NCBI GenBank assembly: GCA_948468385.1
Contig: CAOKHZ010000029.1
Location: 1 to 54,653 of the forward strand
Reading direction: 5' to 3'
From: an uncultured Faecalicatena sp.
GTDB lineage: Bacteria; Bacillota; Clostridia; Lachnospirales; Lachnospiraceae
DNA length: 54,653 nt
Every line of letters begins with the position of its first letter. The first letter of the stretch is position 1. Positions 7,004 to 13,965 of this stretch are shown here, one piece after another. A model generated the notes under the pieces. That model worked only from the letters and a program-made list of their open reading frames with translations, did no database searches and was not told the DNA's origin. A program made the position numbers and the translations under genes.

Positions 7004-7777
7004 TCATTCGTTGCCATAAATCTCAATCTGCGACAAGGCGGGGAATTGTGACGGCTTGTCTGCCGCAATCATGTTTGAAAGCTCGATATAGGACGTTTTT
7101 CTTTTTTCAAATGTCAATGTTTGTGGTTTGTCTGTCATTTCAAGATTCATCGTGAGCGGCTCGCCGTCCGAGAAGTTCACGGTTATCCGTTCCCAAAAGT
7201 TGTCATGAGGCATGTCAAACCGGATGAAAATCGTAAGTTGATCCACGCCGACTTCGCGCCCGAAATCAATCTTTAGCTTGGAATCGGGATTTTTATTGAT
7301 GCCCCATGAACAGTACGGCCATTCATTATGGCTTTGATTTATCCGAATTCCGTCAATGGCGTTTCGCGCGGCAAAAACGCCGGTTGTGCCTGAATCGGAC
7401 GAGGCGTGCGGGAAGGCCGTCGTGTTTTCTTCGAAATCATACGGATTTAACGCAAGGTTTCGATAGGTGTGGATTTCATAATCCTTGGCATACCGGGCCG
7501 TGACAAGGTGCACTTCTCCGGAAAACGCTTTCGGGGAGTAGGAAGATTTTCGTTCGTGAAACGGTATTTTAAACGAGGTCATTTTCTTTACGAATTGGAG
7601 TGCGTTTCCCATGGCATCATCGTATTGAATTTGTAAAAATCCTTCTTGTTCCGAAATTTCAATAAAAATGAAGTCTCCTTCCTCGTATGTCCGATAGAGC
7701 ACGAGGGACGCTTCTTCTTCTCCGCGCGCGACGGCGATGGTACGATATTGTTTGTCCATTACTTTTATTGCAATCAT
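7004..7777 (-). CDS. Discoidin-like domain protein of the uronate operon
   Basis: A 257-residue cytoplasmic protein (no signal peptide). The N-terminal 90 residues are beta-rich; the C-terminal half (about 115-257) looks like an F5/8-type beta-sandwich: ARNAIDGI, then YCSWGINKNPDSKLKIDFG, then VDQLTIFIRFD, and ends SQIEIYG as such domains do. AAGGAGG precedes the ATG. It is the last gene of the leftward operon, 16 bases after the RpiB-family gene. Known of the fold: carbohydrate or ligand binding. Without a secretion signal its role in uronate use is unclear; it could be an uncharacterised enzyme or sugar-binding accessory protein. Confidence 0.6.
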   Translation of the reverse strand: MIAIKVMDKQYRTIAVARGEEEASLVLYRTYEEGDFIFIEISEQEGFLQIQYDDAMGNALQFVKKMTSFKIPFHERKSSYSPKAFSGEVHLVTARYAKDYEIHTYRNLALNPYDFEENTTAFPHASSDSGTTGVFAARNAIDGIRINQSHNEWPYCSWGINKNPDSKLKIDFGREVGVDQLTIFIRFDMPHDNFWERITVNFSDGEPLTMNLEMTDKPQTLTFEKRKTSYIELSNMIAADKPSQFPALSQIEIYGNE

Positions 7778-7793
7778 TTTCGTGCCTCCTTGG

Positions 7794-8429
7794 CTAGATC
7801 AAAGTCTTTACAAAATTCGTCACGTCCCCATCTTCGGCGTTTTCGAGGAAAAGCTTCTTGAAGCGTTGCCCGGCAAAAGCACCTTTGACCAGGTCAGCGT
7901 CCAAATCCTTTAAGATGTCCACGAGCGGACGGTAGGAGACGGCCTTTACGCCATCCAGGATTTTCTTGTTTCTCATTTCAGGTTCGACCCGTTCTTTTGG
8001 ATACCCTTGCCCATGGCCGAAGCCGAACAGTTTCTCGAAGATACACTCCAAGTTGAGTTCGCCGCCCCAGCCAAATCCTTTTGCAAAAGGAATCGCGACG
8101 GCATTTCCATCGTTTACGTGCGCAAACGTGTATGCGTCGACGGGATCCTCGACATGGCCGCAGATGACGCCGGGAAACGAGTTCATGGCAAGCATCGCGC
8201 CCTCGCCGGTGCCGCAGCCCGTGATGACGTAATCCGCTGCCTTGCTGTTTAAGAGGACGGCTCCAAGGATGCCACATTGCACGTACGTAAGCTGTGCGTC
8301 ATCGTCCGGCGTATACATGCCGTAATTGTAAACGGCGTGTCCCATTGGCTCTACCACTTTTTTGAGCGAGGTGGCGATAAGTTCATTTTTTGCCGCCTGG
8401 CTGTTTTCATTGATTAATGCGATTTTCAT
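7794..8429 (-). CDS. RpiB/LacA/LacB-family isomerase, DhuI-like
   Basis: A 211-residue sugar isomerase. The N-terminal 140 residues carry the RpiB/LacAB core with the catalytic-Cys loop ITGCGTGEGAMLAMNS and a family-typical C-terminal extension (about 150-211). In streptococci an RpiB-family enzyme of this kind (DhuI) converts 4-deoxy-5-threo-hexosulose uronate to 3-deoxy-D-glycero-2,5-hexodiulosonate, the same step as KduI. Adjacency to a GH88 hydrolase and a DhuD/KduD-like SDR supports this reading over ribose-5-phosphate isomerase. The ATG at 8429 is chosen because GGGAGGA precedes it; a longer frame to 8456 lacks such a site. Confidence 0.8.
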   Translation of the reverse strand: MKIALINENSQAAKNELIATSLKKVVEPMGHAVYNYGMYTPDDDAQLTYVQCGILGAVLLNSKAADYVITGCGTGEGAMLAMNSFPGVICGHVEDPVDAYTFAHVNDGNAVAIPFAKGFGWGGELNLECIFEKLFGFGHGQGYPKERVEPEMRNKKILDGVKAVSYRPLVDILKDLDADLVKGAFAGQRFKKLFLENAEDGDVTNFVKTLI

Positions 8430-8452
8430 TTTGATAATCCTCCCTACAATGA

Positions 8453-8539
8453 GCACTTGGTGGCCGTTCTTTGGTCACTTATGTGCGAATGGACTCCGCG
8501 CGTCTTGGTGAGGTGTTTTCGAGCCTAGCCGCGCGGAGT
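8453..8539. repeat. Paired hairpin repeat, locus A
   Basis: Two hairpins in tandem. The first (8453-8486) has GCAC/GTGC ends and a GTGGCC/GGTCAC stem. The second (8493-8539) has a long ACTCCGCGCG/CGCGCGGAGT stem around the core TTGGTGAGGTGTTTTCGAGC. Related pairs lie at 27125-27211 and 51728-51803. Here the repeat runs opposite to the surrounding genes. Confidence 0.75.
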
Positions 8540-8548
8540 TTCCTATAA

Positions 8549-9340
8549 TCATGGCTGCTTTCCGATATAGGCCAAAATCCCGCCATCCACGTAGAGGATG
8601 TGGCCATTTACAAAGTCCGATGCATTTGAGGCCAAAAATACCGCTGGTCCCGCCAGGTCGTCGGGCGTTCCCCACCTTTCGGCGGGTGTTTTTGCCAATA
8701 TGAACGCGTCGAACGGGTGCCTGGAACCGTCTGCCCTCGTTTCGCGCAAAGGGGCGGTCTGCGGGGTCGCGATGTAACCGGGACCGATGCCGTTGCACTG
8801 GATGTTGTAATGGCCGTATTCGCTGGCAATGTTTTTCGTGAGCATTTTAAGCCCCCCTTTCGCGGCCGCATAGGCCGATACCGTTTCCCGTCCCAGTTCG
8901 CTCATCATGGAACAGACATTGATGATTTTTCCCCCGCCTTGCTTTATCATGTCAGGGATGACGGCCTTTGACATGATAAACGGGCCGTTCAAGTCAATGT
9001 CCACCACTTGGCGAAATTCTTCGGCACTCATCTCGCACATCGGAATCCGCTTGATGATGCCGGCGTTATTTACCAGGATGTTGACGTGTCCGACTTCCTC
9101 CGTCACTTTCGTGACAAGTTCTTGTACCTGCCGTTCGTCCGTGACATCGCAGACGTAGCCGTATGCCTCGATGCCCAATGCCTTGTAATCGGCGACGGCC
9201 TTGTCAATACCGTCCCGGTGTCTGGCGTTAAATGCAATCTTTGCCCCGGCTTCGGCCAAGGCCTTTGCGATGGCAAAGCCTATGCCGTAAGTACCGCCGG
9301 TGACCAGGGCCACTTTTCCTTTCAAACTGAAATCTACCAT
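8549..9340 (-). CDS. SDR oxidoreductase, DhuD/KduD-like
   Basis: A 263-residue classical short-chain dehydrogenase: TGGTYGIG Rossmann motif (residues about 14-21), NNAG, and the SAYAAAKGG catalytic Tyr/Lys pair, ending with the YVDGG C-terminal motif. Close in length and motifs to gluconate 5-dehydrogenase / 2-deoxy-D-gluconate 3-dehydrogenase (KduD) and streptococcal DhuD, which reduce 3-deoxy-2,5-hexodiulosonate to 2-keto-3-deoxygluconate with NAD(P)H. Its place between the GH88 hydrolase and the RpiB-type isomerase favours the uronate role. The ATG at 9340 follows AGGAGAACAT. A paired hairpin repeat lies between this gene and the isomerase gene. Confidence 0.85.
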   Translation of the reverse strand: MVDFSLKGKVALVTGGTYGIGFAIAKALAEAGAKIAFNARHRDGIDKAVADYKALGIEAYGYVCDVTDERQVQELVTKVTEEVGHVNILVNNAGIIKRIPMCEMSAEEFRQVVDIDLNGPFIMSKAVIPDMIKQGGGKIINVCSMMSELGRETVSAYAAAKGGLKMLTKNIASEYGHYNIQCNGIGPGYIATPQTAPLRETRADGSRHPFDAFILAKTPAERWGTPDDLAGPAVFLASNASDFVNGHILYVDGGILAYIGKQP

Positions 9341-9398
9341 ATGTTCTCCTTTCTGCAACCATATGCTTATGGCATGCGAAGCCCTTTGGCGTATGTTT

Positions 9399-10580
9399 TT
9401 ACCAGATGAACAGTGACTTTCCTTTTAGGCGAAGAATCGCTTCTATGAAAAAGTAGTCGCCATAGATGATGGGAACTTCCGTGTTCAAGCCGCCTTCGTC
9501 GTGGTAGAAGAACGTGCCGCCGTCCATGATGGAATCGATGTCCGTCTCCCAGTTGGCGAACCTTTCCTCACAAGCGCGCAGGATTTTGTATGCCGCGTCC
9601 GTATAAAGATTTTTTTCATATTTGCCGACATGCTCTGCCAGTTCAAGCAAGCCTGCCGCCGTTATCATGCCCGCCGTGGAATCGTACTTTAATGGTTCTT
9701 TTGGCGCACGATAATCCACGAGCGGCAGCCAGTCATTTACCGCGAGGTTTGCGATACAATAGTGCGCGCATTTCTTGGCCGTGTTTAAAAATTCTTCCGC
9801 CTCAGTATGGCGGTAACTGAGGGCGAAGCCGTATACGGCCCAGGCTTGTCCCCTTGACCAGGAGGAACCCTTTTCAAAGCCCTGGCCTCCCGGGTTATTT
9901 ACAAAATCCCCGGTGTCGGGATTGACCTCCACGATATGGTTGCAGCTGCCATCCTCCCGAATGACGTATTTTTGCGCCGTCCTTGCATGGCGGATGGCCA
10001 TTTGTGAAAAACGGGAGTCCTTCGTGACGTCCGAGGCCCAATATAAAAGGGGAATGTTCATCATACAGTCGATAATCATCCAACCACTCACGTTTCCGTC
10101 TTCGCCGAAATGGGAAGACGTGCCGTCCGCCCATGCGCGGATGAAGTTTCCGCCCGGATTAAAGCGGCCCGCCAAGAGGTTTGCCGCCTGCAGTCCCCGT
10201 TTCAGCGAAAGCTCGTTTCCCGTCTTTCGATAGTTTGCCACGGCCGATGGCAGAAATAAAAATCCCGCATCGTGGTCAACGCCTTTTAAATCCGTAAGGA
10301 TTTCATTTAACCGGTCTTCCACGCCACAAGCCGTGTTTCGATATAACTCGTCCCCCGTGGCCTCGTACATTTGCCAGAGCATCCCCGGCCAAAACCCATT
10401 CGTCCAGAAATGAACGCCGCCCATCTGTTCGACAAAGGCACAGTCAAAATATTTTCCATTCTTTGGGCTGTAAGGAATCATCGTGCCAATCCGCTCGCAC
10501 TGCGCGTGCATTTTCATGAGAAGCCTTTGATAGGCTTCCTCAAGCCATTCCTCGTTGGAACATGTGAGTCCAATCCCCAT
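9399..10580 (-). CDS. ugl: GH88 unsaturated glucuronyl hydrolase
   Basis: A 393-residue enzyme without signal peptide, so cytoplasmic. It matches GH88: HDAGF with D104 (equivalent of D88 of the Bacillus enzyme), D171 in MIIDCMMNIPLLYW (equivalent of catalytic D149), and SSWSRGQAWAVYGFAL near 240. Known reaction: vinyl-ether hydration that releases 4,5-unsaturated uronic acid from disaccharides made by glycosaminoglycan or other polysaccharide lyases. First gene of the leftward operon; TAGGAGG precedes the ATG. The released sugar would feed the isomerase and dehydrogenase downstream. No lyase, transporter, kdgK or kdgA is in the window. Confidence 0.9.
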   Translation of the reverse strand: MGIGLTCSNEEWLEEAYQRLLMKMHAQCERIGTMIPYSPKNGKYFDCAFVEQMGGVHFWTNGFWPGMLWQMYEATGDELYRNTACGVEDRLNEILTDLKGVDHDAGFLFLPSAVANYRKTGNELSLKRGLQAANLLAGRFNPGGNFIRAWADGTSSHFGEDGNVSGWMIIDCMMNIPLLYWASDVTKDSRFSQMAIRHARTAQKYVIREDGSCNHIVEVNPDTGDFVNNPGGQGFEKGSSWSRGQAWAVYGFALSYRHTEAEEFLNTAKKCAHYCIANLAVNDWLPLVDYRAPKEPLKYDSTAGMITAAGLLELAEHVGKYEKNLYTDAAYKILRACEERFANWETDIDSIMDGGTFFYHDEGGLNTEVPIIYGDYFFIEAILRLKGKSLFIW

Positions 10581-10607
10581 ATTAGTACCTCCTAGCTTGT
10601 GTCTTTA

Positions 10608-10621
10608 TATCATAAATGATA
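10608..10621 (-). promoter_or_regulatory. Perfect palindrome in the uronate operon promoter region
   Basis: TATCATAAATGATA, a 14-base perfect palindrome 28 bases upstream of the GH88 start codon, in a strongly A+T-rich stretch that should hold the promoter. It may be an operator or overlap the -10 box. Confidence 0.4.
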
Positions 10622-10733
10622 ACAGAAAATTTGTGGATTTTCTTGTTTTTTATTAACACAAACATTGCAAATTTTAATTAAGTGGCATGATGCCGGAGTC
10701 AAAAGATCATTTTGATGTTATAATGATACTAGC

Positions 10734-10884
10734 GTCTTGTCCCGTTGATGTTTAGCCAACGACTTGTCTGAATTTTCATCTGCTACGTTGTCGTCAATCG
10801 GCGTAGCCCGCTACGCCTCATTCCTCTGCCTTGCGGATGGAAATTCATTCTGCGTCGTTTTGCTAAACATCAACGGGACAAGAC
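10734..10884. repeat. 151-bp palindromic element upstream of araC-type gene
   Basis: Perfect 23-base inverted arms (10734-10756 and 10862-10884) beginning GTCTTGTCCCGTTGATG. Inside them AACGAC and TTTTCATC match imperfectly to GATGGAAA and GTCGTT, and the centre is GGCGTAG-CC-CGCTACGCC. Almost the whole element folds on itself; it encodes nothing. No clear target duplication was seen. It lies 45 bases upstream of the AraC gene and may affect the shared promoter region. Confidence 0.8.
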
Positions 10885-10929
10885 ATTGGCAGAGTTTGGC
10901 TTTGGGATTTTTGGAAAACATAGAGGTGG

Positions 10930-11844
10930 ATGATGATTATTTACGATTCATGTCAGGAGGCAATCGAGTATTGCCTTGCCACGAAGACGTTTGCCGTGGC
11001 GCATCTTTATAGCAATGAGAAGACTATGGACATTCATATTCATGATACATATGAGATTTATTTCAGCATATCCGGCGGAAAACAATTTCTGATTGACGAC
11101 CGCCTATATGAGTTTAAGCCGAATGACATTTTTTTTATTAATCAATTTGAGAGCCATCATGTGAAGCGGCTTGATTCCATGACGCATGAGCGGATTGTGA
11201 TTTCCGTACATCCAGATTTCGTGACGGCATTGTCCACGGAAAAAACGGATTTAAACTTCTGTTTTACTTATCGGGACGCGCCGTTTGGCCATCGGCTGAC
11301 GTTGGACGATCGGGAAGTTGGCAAGTTGATGTATTACGTTCATAAGCTTGATGAAACATATGAGTATGGACAAGACATTCTGGACATGGCCGTATTTATA
11401 GAAATGCTTACGTTTCTTAATCATATGTTTTACATCCGGTGCCGGAAGAAAGAAAATAACGATACCGCCGTCCCCAAATTGGTTGCCACGACGGCGCATC
11501 AAGAATTGATTGACCATGTTTTGTCTTATGTAAACCAGCATTTGTCGGAAAATCTTTCGATATCCGCGTTGTCGGAACAATTTTTTCTTAGTGGCCCGTA
11601 TTTGTGCAAGGTATTCAAGGCTCAGACGGGAATCACGATTAACAGTTACGTTGCGGCGAAACGGATTTCCTATGCGAAGGAATTGCTCATGGAGGGGCAC
11701 TCCATGACGGAAACCTGCCAGATGTGCGGATTTGGGGATTATAGCAACTTTTTCAAGACGTTTACCAAAATCGTCGGGGTGTCCCCAAAGAAATACGTTA
11801 CAATTCAGCGCCGTGCCAGTGCGGCAGGGCGCACAGCCCCGTGA
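10930..11844 (+). CDS. AraC-family transcriptional regulator
   Basis: A 304-residue regulator. The N-terminal cupin-like sensor has IHIHDTYEIYFSISGG and the FINQFESHH strand (about 35-80); the C-terminal 100 residues hold two helix-turn-helix motifs (SALSEQFFLSGPYLCKVFKA and ETCQMCGFGDYSNFFKTF) and the family ending GVSPKKY. It is divergent from the GH88-SDR-isomerase operon, so it probably controls that operon in response to an unsaturated uronate or its breakdown product. Start: ATGATG at 10930; the second ATG (10933) has the better spacing to AGAGG. Confidence 0.85.
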   Translation: MMIIYDSCQEAIEYCLATKTFAVAHLYSNEKTMDIHIHDTYEIYFSISGGKQFLIDDRLYEFKPNDIFFINQFESHHVKRLDSMTHERIVISVHPDFVTALSTEKTDLNFCFTYRDAPFGHRLTLDDREVGKLMYYVHKLDETYEYGQDILDMAVFIEMLTFLNHMFYIRCRKKENNDTAVPKLVATTAHQELIDHVLSYVNQHLSENLSISALSEQFFLSGPYLCKVFKAQTGITINSYVAAKRISYAKELLMEGHSMTETCQMCGFGDYSNFFKTFTKIVGVSPKKYVTIQRRASAAGRTAP

Positions 11845-11989
11845 ATAGTATCGAAATACGTGTCTAATACGTGTCATATATACAAAAATAGGAAATGATG
11901 GCTTGAAAAAGACGGATGGTATGATATAATAGGAACACTTGACGTGGTTTTGTTATCGTTTTCGAAATCGGGCAAGGCCATGAAAAGCA

Positions 11990-12033
11990 AAAATGTCCGA
12001 AAACCCTATAAAATCAAGGCTTTCAGACATTTT
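11990..12033 (-). terminator. Terminator of tRNA-Trp
   Basis: AAAATGTC (11990-11997) pairs with GACATTTT (12026-12033); the stem extends with one or two mismatches into GAAA.CC/GG.TTTC, and on the minus strand the stem is followed by TTTTTGC. It begins 17 bases after the tRNA 3' end. Confidence 0.75.
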
Positions 12034-12049
12034 CAATCGAGCATGGGAG

Positions 12050-12120
12050 CAGGGGATGAGAGAATCGAACTCCCGCCAAAGGTTTTGGAGACCCCTATCA
12101 TACCATTTGACCAATCCCCT
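12050..12120 (-). tRNA. trnW: tRNA-Trp (anticodon CCA)
   Basis: Minus-strand cloverleaf of 71 bases. Acceptor AGGGGAT/ATCCCCT with discriminator G; D arm GTCA/TGAT with GG in the loop; anticodon stem GGGGT/ACCTT with loop CTCCAAA, giving CCA; four-base variable loop; T arm GGGAG-TTCGATT-CTCTC. CCA is not encoded. Confidence 0.93.
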
Positions 12121-12151
12121 AAGCTGTCGGCATGTCGCCGAACACTTAAAT

Positions 12152-12180
12152 ATTATACTCAAAATGGCACCATTTGTCAA
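12152..12180 (-). promoter_or_regulatory. Sigma-A promoter of tRNA-Trp
   Basis: On the minus strand TTGACA (12180-12175), 17-base spacer, TATAAT (12157-12152); start about 25 bases upstream of the mature tRNA. Confidence 0.9.
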
Positions 12181-12201
12181 GAAAAATTTTAGAGAAAATG
12201 A

Positions 12202-12343
12202 AGGTGGAAGGTAACAGTTCAGTCAGGTCTGCGCATTTACTGCGCAGACCGTATGAAAACGTGCTGGAGACAAGGCATATGGCCCATCGCGAAGCGATTT
12301 TAATGGCCATATGCCTTAACGGTTCGAACTGTTAAGGTGGAAG
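12202..12343. mobile_element. MITE-like 124-bp element with 9-bp direct repeats
   Basis: The element (12211-12334) has outer inverted repeats TAACAGTTC (12212-12220) and GAACTGTTA (12326-12334), inner hairpins GGTCTGCGC/GCGCAGACC and AAGGCATATGGCC/GGCCATATGCCTT, and no coding capacity. AGGTGGAAG occurs exactly on both sides (12202-12210, 12335-12343), as a target duplication would. The right copy is the ribosome site of the next gene, so the original leader can be reconstructed by removing the element. Confidence 0.65.
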
Positions 12344-12344
12344 A

Positions 12345-12887
12345 ATGACGTTTGAAACGGAAAGATTGATTTTGCGTCCGTGGGAGGAATCGGATGCGGA
12401 AAGTTTATACCAATATGCGAAGAATCCCGCAGTCGGACCGATTGCGGGGTGGCCCGTGCACACCAGCGTGGAAAACAGCAGGGAAATTATCAAAGGCGTG
12501 TTGTCGGAGCCGGAAACATACGCGGTCGTGTTGAAAGAGACAAAGGAGCCGATAGGAAGCGTCGGGTTGATGATTGGTGCTGCAAGCGGATTGGCCTTGC
12601 CCGGGGACGAGGCAGAGGTAGGGTATTGGGTTGGCGAGCCTTATTGGGGGCGTGGGCTGATTCCGGAGGCCGTGCGAGAGCTGATGCGTTATGCGTTTGA
12701 AGATTTGGGAATGAGGAAGATGTGGTGCGGTTACTTTGACGGGAATACGAAGTCACTGCGGGTGCAGGAGAAATGCGGCTTTCGTTATCATCATACGTTG
12801 GAGGAGGTTCGTTGTTCGCAGCTTGACGAGACGCGGATGGAACACGTCACATGTATTTCAAGGGAGCGGTGGGCGAAAGCGAGGTGA
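12345..12887 (+). CDS. GNAT N-acetyltransferase (RimJ/RimL-like)
   Basis: A 180-residue GNAT-fold enzyme of the RimJ/RimL group. It opens with [20 protein letters not shown] as these proteins do, has the acetyl-CoA loop in [20 protein letters not shown] (about 103-122) and the [13 protein letters not shown] segment near 130-142. Such enzymes transfer acetyl groups from acetyl-CoA to protein N-termini or small amines; the substrate here is unknown. GGTGGAAGA precedes the ATG. The leader has been entered by a MITE-like element. The pseudogene follows at once. Confidence 0.8.
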   Translation: MTFETERLILRPWEESDAESLYQYAKNPAVGPIAGWPVHTSVENSREIIKGVLSEPETYAVVLKETKEPIGSVGLMIGAASGLALPGDEAEVGYWVGEPYWGRGLIPEAVRELMRYAFEDLGMRKMWCGYFDGNTKSLRVQEKCGFRYHHTLEEVRCSQLDETRMEHVTCISRERWAKAR

Positions 12888-12891
12888 TTGA

Positions 12892-13856
12892 ATGAAAAAA
12901 TGTTTTAACATCAATGGCGCGTGTTACCCGGATGAAAACTATATGGTAAATCTTGACGGACGGGCAGAGGAGATAAAAAAACTGATTGACGGGCGAAAGT
13001 ATTTTGTTATAAATAGGGCGAGGCAGTATGGAAAAACGACAACCTTGAACTGGTTGGCAGATTGTCTCGCAGAGGAGTATGGCGTATTTTTGATAAGCTT
13101 TGAAGGGCTTGGGGATGCTCCTTTTGAAAAAGAAAGTTCATTTTGTCACATGTTTTGCGAACTGCTTTGTGATGCCATTGATTATGGGGAGGCAAAGGGG
13201 ATTTTTCAGAATCGCGGCGGATGTTGTATGACATTTTGTTTCATGGGCAGGAATTTCCGTTTAATCTCAATAATCAAATCATTGGGATTGGCAACATGTT
13301 TGGTTTCGTGAAAGAGGAAAATGGCCAAGCCGTGATTTCCAACCGCATATTTGAGACGTGGTTTTATAATCTGTTTATTTCACAAGAGGCGTTGCAAAGT
13401 CAGTCTTATAAGGCGGCCACGGAGGTTAAGAATCAGTTCGTCACGGAAAATCGTTTGGATATGGAACGTGTGCTTGTAAAATTCATGGAGCATTATGCAG
13501 AAATTTATGAAGGATGTTCAGAACGCTTTAAGGAGGAAAATGGGAGAAGGCTGTTTCTTTTGTACTTAAAGCCTATTATTAATGGAACTGGAAATTACTA
13601 TATTGAGGCTCGGACGAGAAACCAGCGGCGAACGGATATCGTGGTTGACTGTTTGGGTGAGCAATATATCATCGAATTGAAGCTCTGGCATGGAAGCGAA
13701 TATCATAGAAAGGGGATAGAACAACTCGCTGATTATTTGGATTCTTATGGGAAGAAGGAGGGATACTTGATTAGTTTCAATTTCAATAAAAATAAAGAGG
13801 TGTATTCGGAAACGACTGATTATAAGGGGAAGAAGATATTCGAGGTCGTTATTTGA
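12892..13856 (+). pseudogene. Decayed AAA-ATPase / PD-(D/E)XK nuclease gene
   Basis: Two frames belong to one family of about 500-570-residue ATPases common in Clostridia and Bacteroidetes. Frame 1 (12892-13311) starts KKCFNINGACYPDENYMVNL and has a P-loop region RARQYGKTTTLNWLADCL. Frame 2 (13221-13856) holds the C-terminal part, with the nuclease-like RTDIVVD...YIIELKLW motif. Between DAIDYGEAKGIF and LYDILFHG the Walker B and the rest of the ATPase are missing, and the frame changes there, so an internal deletion plus frameshift is inferred. Function is probably lost, though the C-terminal part could in principle still be made. Confidence 0.75.
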
Positions 13857-13868
13857 AAGTAAAAATCA

Positions 13869-13920
13869 GGTTCTGGCAAGACGAGGATGGGAGTTTTCCC
13901 GTCCTCGTCTTGCTAGAACC
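13869..13920. terminator. Strong hairpin between convergent genes
   Basis: GGTTCTGGCAAGACGAGGA pairs almost fully with TCCTCGTCTTGCTAGAACC across a GGGAGTTTTCCC top. It separates the pseudogene from the convergent GH3 gene. No long T-run follows on either side. Confidence 0.6.
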
Positions 13921-13965
13921 GTGGGAGTGCGTTGGCACAAAACGACCCATATGACATTACTGATA

